Both the position numbers and the translations under genes were made by a program. A DNA stretch of 64,000 nucleotides from Bernardetia sp. MNP-M8 (GTDB lineage Bacteria; Bacteroidota; Bacteroidia; Cytophagales; Bernardetiaceae): contig NZ_CP147012.1 of assembly GCF_037126285.1 (NCBI RefSeq), positions 4,548,676 to 4,612,675 on the forward strand. Direction: 5' to 3'. Below are positions 1-9,479 of the stretch, in pieces. The notes beneath the pieces are model-generated. The model was not told the origin of the DNA. It searched no databases and worked only from the letters and a program-made list of their open reading frames with translations. Numbering within the stretch: position 1 is the stretch's first letter; every line of letters begins with the position of its first letter.

Positions 1-2
1 CG

Positions 3-890
3 GCTACTCCAAACACAAAAACTCGTTTTGAAGCCAATCAAACAGCAAAATTTGATTTGAGTGGGAAATGGGAAACTTATTTTTTATCAGAAGGAGATTC
101 TAGTGCAGCTTTAGGCGTGTTTGAAAAGATAGAAACAGCAGATGTAAAAGGAAATTTGAAAGGAACATTTTTGACCACAACAGGCGATTATCGCTATCTT
201 TTTGGAAGCGTTTCGAATGATTCTTTGTATTTATCTTGTTTTGATGGTTCTCATGCATTTTTATTTGTAGCAAAAGCAGAAAATTCAACTACACTAAAAG
301 GAAAATTTTGGTCTGGAAAAGGACAACCTGTAGATTTTGTTGCTACTCGTAACCCTAATTTTACACTTCCAAAAGCTGACACACTTACTTATCTGAAAGA
401 AGGATATGAAACAATTACTTTTGAGTTTCCAAACCTAGAAGGAACACTTATTTCTTTAGACAATCCAAAATACGATGGAAAAGTACGTATTGTACAACTT
501 TTAGGTTCTTGGTGTCCGAATTGTATGGATGAGACCAATTTTTTGACAGAACTATATTCTACTTATAATCCAAAAGGATTAGAAATAATTGGACTTGCTT
601 ACGAACAAACAGAAGATTTTGAAGATGCAAAAAAACGTTTGGAAAGAATGAAAAAACGCTTGAATGTAGAGTATGAAATTCTTTTTGCTGGACGTGCAGA
701 TAAACAGTTTGCAGCACAAACATTGCCTATGTTAAATCATGTGATGTCTTTTCCAACAACTATCTTCATTGATAAAACAGGAAAAGTAAGAAAAATACAT
801 ACAGGTTTTTCAGGAAAAGGAACAGGAGAATATTATGACAATTATGTAGAATCAACTACTAATTTTGTGGAGAAACTTTTGAGTGAATAA
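3..890 (+). CDS. TlpA-family thiol-disulfide protein (5' partial)
   Basis: The reading frame is open from the window edge, so the gene starts upstream; the TTG at 57 is internal and not a start. The visible 295 residues end in a thioredoxin fold of the TlpA/AhpC-TSA type, with a CxxC active site (SWCPNC, codons from 513) and a later cis-proline region (FPTTIFID). Known family members are periplasmic, membrane-anchored thiol-disulfide reductases. The N-terminal part (GKWETYF to about residue 115) looks like the beta-rich domain often found before TlpA domains in Bacteroidota. The substrate cannot be told. A bidirectional terminator follows at 1003-1038. Confidence 0.85.
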   Translation, partial: ATPNTKTRFEANQTAKFDLSGKWETYFLSEGDSSAALGVFEKIETADVKGNLKGTFLTTTGDYRYLFGSVSNDSLYLSCFDGSHAFLFVAKAENSTTLKGKFWSGKGQPVDFVATRNPNFTLPKADTLTYLKEGYETITFEFPNLEGTLISLDNPKYDGKVRIVQLLGSWCPNCMDETNFLTELYSTYNPKGLEIIGLAYEQTEDFEDAKKRLERMKKRLNVEYEILFAGRADKQFAAQTLPMLNHVMSFPTTIFIDKTGKVRKIHTGFSGKGTGEYYDNYVESTTNFVEKLLSE

Positions 891-1002
891 TCAGAGAGTG
901 TAATCTACTGAGTGGTTTGTTATCTTTGTTTTATTTCCTAGTTTTTACTTTTTCATTTTTTACAGATGATTACTACACTTACTTTTTAGTATACTCCTCA
1001 AA

Positions 1003-1038
1003 AAAAATACTCTTACAAATAAATGTAAGAGTATTTTT
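1003..1038. terminator. Bidirectional terminator between convergent genes
   Basis: A perfect 15-bp stem (1003-1017 with 1024-1038) with a 6-nt AATAAA loop has A-runs on the left and T-runs on the right. It lies between the TlpA gene (+) and the DUF2383 gene (-), so it can serve both. Confidence 0.85.
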
Positions 1039-1059
1039 GAATTTTTTTTTAATAACAAA

Positions 1060-1521
1060 TTAGTCATTTGCTTCTTCTGCATGTTCGATAGTTTCCATTC
1101 GTTTCCAAATAGTATAACGAGCATCTTGTAATACTTGAACCGATGAAATTGGCATTTCAGTTTTGTTTTTTAAAACATCATCCATTTCGTCCAAGATATA
1201 TTTTTCACCACGTTTACATTCTTCTAAAATTGATTCTGTGTTGTCAGAAGATAAAGCTGCTTTAAAATCTAACCACGCTTTGTGAATAGAACCCAAAGCT
1301 GTTCCGTCAGTTCTACCTCGTGTTACAGCAGGCGCACCTAAAGTAGCTAATTCTTGATTTATGGCATTCAAAATACCTTCACGTTCTTTAGCAAATGTTG
1401 TAAATAATGATGTTAAATAAGGAGTATCAACTTTTTCGGCTGCGTCTTTATAACCTTGCACGCCATCGATACATAATTCTGCAATGTCTTTAAGATATTC
1501 TCTTGTTTTGTCGGTATTCAT
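1060..1521 (-). CDS. PA2169-family four-helix-bundle protein (DUF2383)
   Basis: The 153-residue all-helical, acidic protein matches the DUF2383/PA2169 pattern: an N-terminal helix (LKDIAELCIDGVQGYKDAAE), a central hinge, then an acidic helix with CKRGEKYILDEMDDVL. The family has a ferritin-like four-helix-bundle fold; its function is not established, with stress-related roles proposed. No signal peptide is seen, so it is probably cytoplasmic. It is a single gene with AT-rich flanks and the shared terminator at 1003-1038 at its 3' end. Confidence 0.8.
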   Translation of the reverse strand: MNTDKTREYLKDIAELCIDGVQGYKDAAEKVDTPYLTSLFTTFAKEREGILNAINQELATLGAPAVTRGRTDGTALGSIHKAWLDFKAALSSDNTESILEECKRGEKYILDEMDDVLKNKTEMPISSVQVLQDARYTIWKRMETIEHAEEAND

Positions 1522-1686
1522 AATGAATTAAAAATTTAGATAAAAAAATAATATTATTTAAAATATTGTAATAAAAAATGTAATTTTCAGATTTATAAAT
1601 TTGTTTTTATTAAATAAGAAGATTACATTATAAGAACACTCATAACAAAAAAATGTTTGATATAATTTGTATTTTATTTTTCAAAC

Positions 1687-2451
1687 CTACTTTTTTAACA
1701 TCTTCAAAACTTCATCTGCCATAAGATCTACCCATTCTTTATACATTTGAGCTGAAGGATGTAATCCATCATTTGCAATTAGATTTTTATCAGAAATTGC
1801 TTTTCTAGAAATAGGAGTAATATCAAAATAAGTAACTTTATATTTCAATGCTACTTGTTTATTTATCTTGTTATAATAATCAATTTCTTGTGCTATCTTT
1901 TGTTCGTCCATTTTTTTGCTTTTTGCATAATCAGTCATTCCATAATCAGGAATTGAAATTACAAAAACCTTAGAAGCATCTTTTTGAGCTAGACTAATTG
2001 CTTTTTGCAACAGTTTTTCAAAACGTGCTTCATATTTTAGACTGTCTTCTTTGTCATATTGGTCATTTACTCCAATTAGAAGAGAAACTATATCATATTT
2101 TTGTTTGAGTTCATTTTTTTGTTCTCCCAAACGAATAGCTGTCAGAAGTTGCTCACATGTCCAGCCTGTTTTAGCTATAATTTTAGGTTCTTCAAAATAA
2201 ATTCTTTTATCATTTTCATTATTCTTTGATAGAAATTCTATTTTTTCAGCAAGTTGAACAGGATAGCGTTCTCTTATTTTTACACTTTCTCCTATTGTAT
2301 AAGAATCACCTAAGGCTAAGTAAGTGGTTTTTAAATCAGAATTATTTGAAACCTCAGCATTCTGAGAGTTTGTTTGTGGTGATTTGCAAGAAATAAATGA
2401 TAAAATAATGAGGAAAGCAAATCCAGTTATAATAGAGTTTTTTAGGAGCAT
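1687..2451 (-). CDS. SGNH/GDSL hydrolase lipoprotein
   Basis: The 254-residue protein begins with a lipoprotein signal (hydrophobic residues 5-20, then SCKS), so it is probably anchored in an envelope membrane facing the periplasm. Block I of the GDSL family is clear (ALGDSYTIGESV, about residues 46-57, nucleophile Ser in GDS). Block III is LIGVNDQYD and block V is DGLHPSAQMY near the C-terminus, carrying the Asp/His pair. Family members hydrolyse esters of lipids or acetylated sugars; the substrate is not predictable here. Monocistronic by context. Confidence 0.85.
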   Translation of the reverse strand: MLLKNSIITGFAFLIILSFISCKSPQTNSQNAEVSNNSDLKTTYLALGDSYTIGESVKIRERYPVQLAEKIEFLSKNNENDKRIYFEEPKIIAKTGWTCEQLLTAIRLGEQKNELKQKYDIVSLLIGVNDQYDKEDSLKYEARFEKLLQKAISLAQKDASKVFVISIPDYGMTDYAKSKKMDEQKIAQEIDYYNKINKQVALKYKVTYFDITPISRKAISDKNLIANDGLHPSAQMYKEWVDLMADEVLKMLKK

Positions 2452-2632
2452 TTCTTATTTTTTTGTAAAAGGGATTTTTTTTATTTGAAGTCTAAAGCTA
2501 CTAAAAAAAAATGTTTTTCTGCTGTTTGAAAAATAGTATATTATTTTTCAAACAAAAAATTAGATTTTACGTTAATAGGCTGATTTTATTTGATAATAAT
2601 CTCCTTTTTTGTAAAAAATAGTCTGAAATTTG

Positions 2633-2663
2633 TTTGTACAATTAATAATTCTACATACATTTG
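2633..2663 (+). promoter_or_regulatory. Consensus Bacteroidota promoter, near-leaderless
   Basis: TTTG at 2633-2636 is separated by exactly 19 bp from TACATTTG at 2656-2663, matching the Bacteroidota sigma-A consensus TTTG-N19-TAnnTTTG. The downstream ATG is at 2671, only 7 bp after the -7 element, so transcription would begin at or just before the start codon. It probably drives the efflux operon. Confidence 0.7.
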
Positions 2664-2670
2664 CGACACA

Positions 2671-3123
2671 ATGAAACAGCTTTTCAAAATATCGTTTGTG
2701 CTACTCTACCTTTTCCTGTTAAACGGAAATGGTTTTTTGTATGCCCATACAAATCAAGCAAACGAAAAGACATCTTTAGAAAAGTTTTTTTCTACTATTG
2801 AAAATACCAGTGAATCGCTAGATGCTGATTTTGATAATCAGTATGTTATTCCTATACTAGAAGCAGATTCATTTCCTAGTGGTAAAAAGAAAAGTAAACG
2901 CTTTAAATTTCGTTTTTTTGAAAAAGAAGAGAAAGAAAAAGAAGACAAACTACATTCTTTAGAAATATCTTCACAAGGTAGTTTTACTTTTGCTTCTATT
3001 TTTAATACTCCTCTATTCGCTAGATTCTATAATTATAATAGAAACTATCTTTATGTAAGCGAAAACCTCAATTATTTCTTATTTCATAAATGTTATATTC
3101 TGTTCCAAGTGTTCAGGTTATGA
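2671..3123 (+). CDS. Small secreted hypothetical protein heading the efflux operon
   Basis: I chose the ATG at 2671 (150 aa) because a strong promoter ends 7 bp upstream and because a signal peptide (KQLFKISFVLLYLFLLNGNGFLYA) then starts at the N-terminus; the upstream extension to 2590 would lie inside the promoter. After the signal the protein is hydrophilic, with a very basic/acidic segment (about residues 70-95: GKKKSKRFKFRFFEKEEKEKE) and an aromatic-rich C-terminus ending FQVFRL. No known domain is recognised. It is followed 199 bp later by the RND adaptor and may be co-transcribed. Confidence 0.55.
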   Translation: MKQLFKISFVLLYLFLLNGNGFLYAHTNQANEKTSLEKFFSTIENTSESLDADFDNQYVIPILEADSFPSGKKKSKRFKFRFFEKEEKEKEDKLHSLEISSQGSFTFASIFNTPLFARFYNYNRNYLYVSENLNYFLFHKCYILFQVFRL

Positions 3124-3321
3124 TGCCTTGTCTTTCCTCATTTTAGGTTTTTCAAATTTTTGAAATAACCTATCTCTGTATCTCAGCTTTATCTATGCTT
3201 TTTGCACGTACTAGAATCAATATTTTTTATACAAATATTTGATTGTCAAGTAGTTGTTTATATGTTTTGCTGTTTATACTATTTTAAGGTATCTAAATTA
3301 ATATTTATTAAAGAAATAATC

Positions 3322-4407
3322 ATGAACAAGATATTACTTGGACTTATGAGCTTGTGCTTAATTTTGCTTTATACAAGCTGTGAGTCCCACCACGAAAAAG
3401 AAGAAGAAGAAGTAACTTTTTTGGTTACAAATCCTATCAAAATGGATACTTCAGTTATCAAAAATTATGTTTGTCAAATCCACGCTATACGACATATTGA
3501 GCTTAGAGCTTTAGAAAGAGGCTATCTACAAAATACGTATGTTGATGAGGGACAGAAAATAAATGAAGGACAAGCCATGTTCCAAATTATGCCAATGCTC
3601 TATGAAGCTGAAACTCAAAAAGCTCAAGCTGAAGTAGATTTTGTAGAAATTGAATATAAAAACACTAAAAAGTTGGCTGATAGTTCTATCGTTTCTCCCA
3701 ATGAATTAGCACTTGCAAAAGCAAAACTAGACAAAGCAAAAGCTGAGTTATCGCTTACCAAAGTGCACTTGGGCTTTACAAAAATTAGTGCGCCTTTTAG
3801 TGGTATCATGGACAGGCTGCAAGTAAGACAAGGAAGTCTTTTAGAGGAAGGCGAATTACTGACTACACTTTCAGACAATAGCACTATGTGGGTATATTTT
3901 AATGTTCCTGAATACGAATATTTAGAATACAAAGCCAATGAGAAAAAGGATAGTTTGATGAAAGTAAATCTATTAATGGCAAACAATAAGCTATTTAGTG
4001 AAGTAGGTTATGTAAAGGCAATAGAAGCTGATTTTAATAATGAAACTGGAAATATTGCTTTTAGAGCTACTTTTCCAAATCCAAATGGTCTTTTAAGACA
4101 TGGAGAAACAGGAAATATTCAAATGACTGTTCCTTTCAAAAATGCTATTATTATTCCACAAAAAGCAACATTTGAGATTTTAGAGAAAAAATATGTTTTT
4201 GTGGTAGATAAAGAAAATGTAGTTCATCAAAGAGAAATTGTAGTGGCTGGAGAACTTCCAGATTTATATGTCGTTCAGGCAGGTTTGAAAGAAGACGAAA
4301 AAATCCTACTTGAAGGAATTCGAAAAGTGAGGAATAATGATAAGATAGCATTTGAATACAAAGACCCTAAAGAAGTGCTAGACACTTTAGAGGTCTATGT
4401 AGAGTAA
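3322..4407 (+). CDS. RND efflux periplasmic adaptor (MFP), lipoprotein
   Basis: From the ATG at 3322 (361 aa) the protein has a lipoprotein signal (MNKILLGLMSLCLILLYTSC), which decides this start over the upstream ORF extension at 3202. The body has the HlyD/AcrA plan: a barrel/lipoyl half (LRALERGYLQNTYVDEGQ), a coiled-coil hairpin rich in KAQAEVD and AKAKLDKAKAELS, the second lipoyl half (TKISAPFSGIMDRL), and beta-barrel and membrane-proximal domains. It links the inner-membrane pump encoded next to the outer-membrane channel at 7907. A Glu run (EEEEV) follows the lipidated Cys. Confidence 0.92.
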   Translation: MNKILLGLMSLCLILLYTSCESHHEKEEEEVTFLVTNPIKMDTSVIKNYVCQIHAIRHIELRALERGYLQNTYVDEGQKINEGQAMFQIMPMLYEAETQKAQAEVDFVEIEYKNTKKLADSSIVSPNELALAKAKLDKAKAELSLTKVHLGFTKISAPFSGIMDRLQVRQGSLLEEGELLTTLSDNSTMWVYFNVPEYEYLEYKANEKKDSLMKVNLLMANNKLFSEVGYVKAIEADFNNETGNIAFRATFPNPNGLLRHGETGNIQMTVPFKNAIIIPQKATFEILEKKYVFVVDKENVVHQREIVVAGELPDLYVVQAGLKEDEKILLEGIRKVRNNDKIAFEYKDPKEVLDTLEVYVE

Positions 4408-4643
4408 AATAAACAATTATAAATTACGAATTACGAATTACGAATGTAATCTTGTAATAAGTGATTTATAATTTAAACGATTTTACAAACTCTTATCAAA
4501 AAATATCGCATTAGGAATAGAATTAAATAAAGGAAGCAGTTTTAAATCCTAAACTGTTCATTATGAATATATCATGTTCGTAATTTTTAATTCGTAATTC
4601 GTAATTGCTTCTTAAATCATTCATTTTTCAAATTCCAATTACC
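4408..4643. repeat. Intergenic element with TTACGAA arrays in inverted orientation
   Basis: The 236-bp gap between adaptor and pump genes holds a TTACGAA-type array at 4422-4445 and its inverted counterpart at 4578-4606 (TTCGTAATTCGTAATTG), about 130 bp apart. The arms can pair into a long hairpin. The same 7-bp unit recurs at 29596-29643 and 52463-52490, so this is a dispersed repeat family and not a gene-specific signal. Confidence 0.7.
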
Positions 4644-7600
4644 ATGTTCGAACAATTCTTAAAACGACCTGTACTAGCTATAGTATTGTCGTTAGTAATT
4701 ATATTCTTGGGTGTAATGTCCATTTATACCCTCCCAACTTCTCAATTTCCATCTATTGCACCTCCAATGGTAATGGTTTCGGCTTCTTACCCTGGGGCAA
4801 GTGCCAAAACGCTAACCGAATCAGTTATCATTCCTTTAGAACAAGCCATTAATGGTGCTTGGGGAATGCGTTATATGAAATCTGATGCAACTAGCGCAGG
4901 GGAAGCAAATATTCAAATCGTTTTCGAACCAGGAAGCGATCCCAATCAAGCCTTAGTTCAAATTTCTAACCGTGTAGAGCAAGTCAGAAACCGACTTCCT
5001 GAGCTTGTTCAGCGTGAAGGTGTAATTATTACACCAATGATGCCGAGTATGTTGATGTACGTAAACCTTTACAGTACAGACAAAAATGCAAACATGAAAT
5101 TCCTTTTCAACTTTGCAGGTGTAAATATGTTGCCTGAATTGCAACGTATTAACGGTATTGGTCAAGCAAGGATATTAGGTAGCCGTCAGTATGCAATGCG
5201 TATTTGGTTAAATCCTGAACGCATGAGAGCCTATAAAATTTCGCCAGATGAAGTAATGAAAGCTCTTGAAGAACAAAGTGTTATTGGTAAAGCTGGTCGT
5301 ATTGGTCGTGGAGATGGTCAGCGTGCAGAAGCTCTTGAATATGTTTTGGCTTATTCAGATAGGCTCAATGATGAAAAAGAATATGGCGATGTGATAATAA
5401 AAGCCAATTCTGAGGGCGAAATTTTGCGATTAAAAGATATTGCTACAGTAGCCTTAGGAAGTGAATATTACGATATTTATTCTAATATTAATGGTTATCC
5501 TTCGGCTGCAATTGTGTTGAAGCAAACATACGGAAGTAACGCAAGTGCAGTTATTGAAGACGTGAAAATTCAATTAGAAGAACTCAAAAAAACATTTCCA
5601 CCTGGAATGGAATACGAAATTAGTTATGACGTTTCTAGTTTCTTAGATGCTTCTACTGAAAACGTAGTTCATACGCTTAGAGATGCTTTTATTTTGGTGG
5701 CATTGGTAGTATTTATATTTTTGGGCGACTGGCGTTCGACGCTTATTCCTACTTTAGCTGTGCCTATTTCACTTATTGGTGCATTTATTTTTATGCAACT
5801 TTTTGGTCTGACCATCAACATGATTACCCTATTTGCACTTGTTTTGGCTATTGGTATTGTTGTCGATGATGCCATTGTCGTGGTGGAAGCCGTTCATGCC
5901 AAAATGGAAGAGGAAAATTGTTCCCCTTACGTAGCTGTACAAAAAGTGTTGAAAGAAATTAGTGGTGCAGTTATCGCCATTACGCTACTTATGACGGCTG
6001 TATTTGTTCCTATTGCATTCATGACGGGTCCTGTGGGAGTATTTTATAGACAGTTTTCTATTACTATGGCAAGTTCAATTGTACTTTCTGGACTTGTAGC
6101 CCTTACACTTACACCAGTTTTGTGTGCTATGATTTTGAAAAATAATCATGGTAAAAAACGCAAGAGAACATGGCTAAATAGAGGTTTGGATGGCTTTAAC
6201 AGAGGTTTTGAAAAATTGACTAATGTATATGTAGGTCTATTGAAAAGAATTGCTCATAGAAGATTAGTTACGGCTATTTTGTGGATTGCTTTTGCTGGTG
6301 GTATTTACGGAATTGCAACAAACTTACCTTCTGGATTTATTCCTAGTGAAGACCAAGGAATGGTTTATGCCATTATCCAAACACCTCCAGGTTCTACTTT
6401 GGAGCGTACTAATGATATTGCACGTCAGTTACAAGAACTCATGAAAGAAGTAGATGCAATTCAATCTGTTTCTACAATTGCAGGGTATGAAGTTTTGACA
6501 GAAGGACGTGGCTCAAATGCTGCAACTTGTCTAATTAACTTAAAACCGTGGTCGGAAAGACACCATACTGTTACTGAAGTTATTCACGAATTAGAAGAAC
6601 TATCGACAGCCATACCAGGGGCAACAATTGAATTTTTTGACCCTCCAGCCGTTCCAGGGTATGGTGCAGCAGGTGGTTTTGCACTTCAACTTTTGGATAA
6701 AGCAAATACAGGAGATTATGAATTACTTGAAAAAGTAACAAATGATTTTATGGAAAGACTAGAAAAACGCAAAGAACTATCAGGTGTGTTTACATTTTAC
6801 AGTGCCAATTATCCACAATACGAAATCGAAATTGATAATCAATTAGCTATGCAAAAAGGCGTTTCTATTGGAAATGCTATGAATACACTTTCTGTTTTTG
6901 TAGGTAGTACGTATGAACAAGGTTTTATCAAATACCAACGTTTCTTTAAAGTATTTGTACAGGCTTCGCCAGAATTTAGAAAACTACCAGAAGATGTTTT
7001 GAATTTGTGGGTAAAAAATGATGTAGGTGAAATGGTTCCGATGTCTGCTTTTATGAAAATTCATAAAACACAGGGAGCAAACGAAATCAACCGTTATAAT
7101 ATGTACACTTCATCAGGTTTTAGTGGTGTGCCAGCAAAAGGCTATAGTAGTGGAGAGGCTATTGATGCCATACGAGAAGAAGCCAAATCATTACCAAATG
7201 GTTTTGATATTGACTGGGCAGCTCTTTCTTATGATGAAGCAAGACGTGGAAACGAAGCTATTTATGTTTTTATCGTTGTTTTAGTCTTTGTTTATTTTGT
7301 TTTGGCAGCACAATATGAGAGTTTCATTATTCCATTAGCTGTTATTTTCTCACTTCCTGCTGGAGTCTTTGGGTCGTTTTTACTTGTCAAATCAATGGGA
7401 CTAGCCAATGATATTTATGCACAAGTAGGATTAGTTATGCTAGTCGGACTCTTGGGTAAAAATGCCGTTTTGATTGTGGAATTTGCTGTACAAAAGCAAC
7501 AGCAAGGGTTTACTGTATTGGAAGCTGCCATTGAAGGAGCAAAAGTACGTTTCAGACCTATTTTGATGACTTCTTTTGCCTTTATTGCAGGTCTTATTCC

Positions 7601-7820
7601 TCTTATTTTAGCTCATGGTGCTGGTGCAATTGGTAACAAAACCATTGGTGCTTCTGCACTTGGGGGTATGCTTTTCGGTACTGTCTTCGGAGTAATTATC
7701 GTTCCAGGATTATATTATATTTTTGGAACAATAGCAGAAGGCAAACACCTTATTAAAGGAGAAGATGAAACGCCTTTGACAGAAGATAAACATGCCATGG
7801 ATAATCCTCATGTTTTATAA
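4644..7820 (+). CDS. RND multidrug efflux pump, HAE1 (AcrB-like)
   Basis: The ATG at 4644 gives 1058 aa beginning MFEQFLKRPVLAIVLSLVI, the standard first helix of HAE1 pumps; the upstream TTG at 4605 lies in a repeat and is rejected. Twelve membrane segments and two large periplasmic loops are expected and fit the hydrophobic pattern. The proton-relay Asp pair is present in helix 4 (GIVVDDAIVVVE). The family exports drugs, bile salts or lipophilic compounds by proton antiport through a trimer working with the adaptor (3322) and the outer-membrane channel (7907). Substrates cannot be told from sequence alone. Length is normal. Confidence 0.95.
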   Translation: MFEQFLKRPVLAIVLSLVIIFLGVMSIYTLPTSQFPSIAPPMVMVSASYPGASAKTLTESVIIPLEQAINGAWGMRYMKSDATSAGEANIQIVFEPGSDPNQALVQISNRVEQVRNRLPELVQREGVIITPMMPSMLMYVNLYSTDKNANMKFLFNFAGVNMLPELQRINGIGQARILGSRQYAMRIWLNPERMRAYKISPDEVMKALEEQSVIGKAGRIGRGDGQRAEALEYVLAYSDRLNDEKEYGDVIIKANSEGEILRLKDIATVALGSEYYDIYSNINGYPSAAIVLKQTYGSNASAVIEDVKIQLEELKKTFPPGMEYEISYDVSSFLDASTENVVHTLRDAFILVALVVFIFLGDWRSTLIPTLAVPISLIGAFIFMQLFGLTINMITLFALVLAIGIVVDDAIVVVEAVHAKMEEENCSPYVAVQKVLKEISGAVIAITLLMTAVFVPIAFMTGPVGVFYRQFSITMASSIVLSGLVALTLTPVLCAMILKNNHGKKRKRTWLNRGLDGFNRGFEKLTNVYVGLLKRIAHRRLVTAILWIAFAGGIYGIATNLPSGFIPSEDQGMVYAIIQTPPGSTLERTNDIARQLQELMKEVDAIQSVSTIAGYEVLTEGRGSNAATCLINLKPWSERHHTVTEVIHELEELSTAIPGATIEFFDPPAVPGYGAAGGFALQLLDKANTGDYELLEKVTNDFMERLEKRKELSGVFTFYSANYPQYEIEIDNQLAMQKGVSIGNAMNTLSVFVGSTYEQGFIKYQRFFKVFVQASPEFRKLPEDVLNLWVKNDVGEMVPMSAFMKIHKTQGANEINRYNMYTSSGFSGVPAKGYSSGEAIDAIREEAKSLPNGFDIDWAALSYDEARRGNEAIYVFIVVLVFVYFVLAAQYESFIIPLAVIFSLPAGVFGSFLLVKSMGLANDIYAQVGLVMLVGLLGKNAVLIVEFAVQKQQQGFTVLEAAIEGAKVRFRPILMTSFAFIAGLIPLILAHGAGAIGNKTIGASALGGMLFGTVFGVIIVPGLYYIFGTIAEGKHLIKGEDETPLTEDKHAMDNPHVL

Positions 7821-7827
7821 TTTATTC

Positions 7828-7865
7828 TTTTTTTGGTTCAAGCGTCGACGCTTGAACCAAAAAAA
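7828..7865. repeat. Perfect 38-bp palindrome between pump and channel genes
   Basis: The 38-bp segment is its own reverse complement without a mismatch, centred on GTCGAC (7844-7849) and ending in T and A runs. As RNA it folds into a tight hairpin followed by AAAAAT rather than a U-tract on the sense strand. It could attenuate or stabilise the mRNA between the pump and outer-membrane genes, or be a REP-like element. Confidence 0.7.
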
Positions 7866-7906
7866 TATAACATATTTTATCCAAAAAATAAAAACATAAA
7901 AAAATC

Positions 7907-9349
7907 ATGTTCAAAATAAAAAAATACAAACTCTATAATTATTTGGTCTTTCTATTTATTTCTTCGTTTGTTACGGCTTGTTCTGTTCCTACGTTGGTAA
8001 ATAAAAATGCAAATCCACAAACGCCTACTAATTATACAAATCAAACTGACTCTACTAATTCGGCTAAAATGAATTGGAAGCAGTATTTTAATGATGAAAA
8101 TTTAGTTGCTCTAATTGATACAGCACTCAAAAATAATCAAGAATTAAATATTACACTTCAAGAAATTCAGATTGCAAATAATGAAGTAAGAATTAGAAAA
8201 GGAGAATATCTACCTTTTGTAGATATTGCTACAGGTGCAGGAGTTGAAAAACCTAGTCGTTATACCAGTAAAGGAGCAAGCGATGCGATGAGTGAAATTG
8301 AAGATGGCAGAAAGACACCTGACCCTTTACAGGATTATATGATAGGAGCATATGCAAGTTGGGAAGTCGATATTTGGAAGAAACTTAGAAATGCTAAAAA
8401 ATCAGCTTATCTCAATTATTTATCTTCTATTGAAGGTAGAAATTTCTTAGTAACTAATATTATTGCAGAAATTGCTAATTCGTATTACGAACTTTTAGCC
8501 TTGGATAATCAGTTAGATATCATCAATAAAAATATTGAAATTCAAACGAACGCATTACGAATTGTTCGCCTTCAAAAACAAGCTGGTAAGGTTACCGAGC
8601 TGGCAGTCAAGCGTTTTGAAGCTCAGCTTTTAAATACAAAAAGTTTGCAGTTTGATATTCTTCAAGATATTACGGTTACAGAAAATAAAATTAATTTTTT
8701 ATTAGGTCGTTATCCTCAACCGATTGAAAGAAATTCTACTGATTTTATGGCTTCTGTTCCAAATACAATTTCGGCAGGAATTCCTTCGCAGCTTTTGGGC
8801 AATCGTCCAGATATTAAACAGGCAGAGTTGAAATTGGCAGCTACAAAACTAGATATTGCTGTAGCAAAAGCTAATTTTTATCCTTCTTTGCGTCTTACGG
8901 CTGGTTTGGGACTGCGTGCTTTCAATCCTACGTTCTTAGTAAAAGCTCCTGAATCTATTTTATATTCATTGGCTGGAGATTTGGCTGCGCCTCTTATCAA
9001 TAGAAATGCTATTAAAGCAAATTATTTGACTGCCAATTCAAAGCAAATTCAAGCTATTTATGATTATGAAAGAACGATTTTGAACGGTTATTTAGAAGTT
9101 ACAAATCAGTTATCTTATATCGATAATTTACAACAAAAATATGATTTGGAAACTCAACAAGTAGAAGCTCTTAATCAGGCAACTACAATTTCAAATGATC
9201 TTTTTCAAGCTACAAGAGCCGATTATATGGAAGTTTTACTGACTCAACGTGATGTTTTGGAAGCAAAAGTAGAACTTATAAATACTAAAATGCAACAGAT
9301 GAATGCCATTGTAAATGTATATCGTGCCTTAGGTGGTGGTTGGAACTAG
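7907..9349 (+). CDS. Outer-membrane efflux lipoprotein, TolC/NodT family
   Basis: The 480-residue protein starts with a lipoprotein signal (LVFLFISSFVTACS), then two OEP repeats of long helices, e.g. LVALIDTALKNNQELNITLQ and the second-half motif GNRPDIKQAELKLAATKLDIAVAKANFYPSL. The motif NRPDI with A/N/F/P spacing is diagnostic of RND-linked NodT-type channels. It forms the trimeric outer-membrane exit duct for the adaptor and pump encoded upstream, and a terminator follows, so the operon is complete here. Size is normal for the family. Confidence 0.93.
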   Translation: MFKIKKYKLYNYLVFLFISSFVTACSVPTLVNKNANPQTPTNYTNQTDSTNSAKMNWKQYFNDENLVALIDTALKNNQELNITLQEIQIANNEVRIRKGEYLPFVDIATGAGVEKPSRYTSKGASDAMSEIEDGRKTPDPLQDYMIGAYASWEVDIWKKLRNAKKSAYLNYLSSIEGRNFLVTNIIAEIANSYYELLALDNQLDIINKNIEIQTNALRIVRLQKQAGKVTELAVKRFEAQLLNTKSLQFDILQDITVTENKINFLLGRYPQPIERNSTDFMASVPNTISAGIPSQLLGNRPDIKQAELKLAATKLDIAVAKANFYPSLRLTAGLGLRAFNPTFLVKAPESILYSLAGDLAAPLINRNAIKANYLTANSKQIQAIYDYERTILNGYLEVTNQLSYIDNLQQKYDLETQQVEALNQATTISNDLFQATRADYMEVLLTQRDVLEAKVELINTKMQQMNAIVNVYRALGGGWN

Positions 9350-9393
9350 AAATTAGACAAGAATAAGGTTTTAACTGTTTTAATTTAAACATA

Positions 9394-9428
9394 AAAAAAG
9401 CTATCCATACTTTTTGGATAGCTTTTTT
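9394..9428. terminator. Bidirectional rho-independent terminator
   Basis: A 14-bp stem (9394-9407 with 9415-9428) with a 7-nt loop is flanked by A-runs and T-runs. It lies between the efflux operon (+) and recQ (-), which converge here. Confidence 0.88.
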
Positions 9429-9479
9429 ATGTTGTGTTTTTGATATATAATCAATTTTTATAAAATTTCAGATGTTATT

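Noticed and set aside
100-288. Antisense ORFs over known genes
   Set aside because: They lie within stronger coding frames, have low-complexity composition and no family features.
4605-4643. TTG start for the RND pump
   Set aside because: It lies within the inverted TTACGAA repeat, and the protein family starts at MFEQFLKRP (4644).
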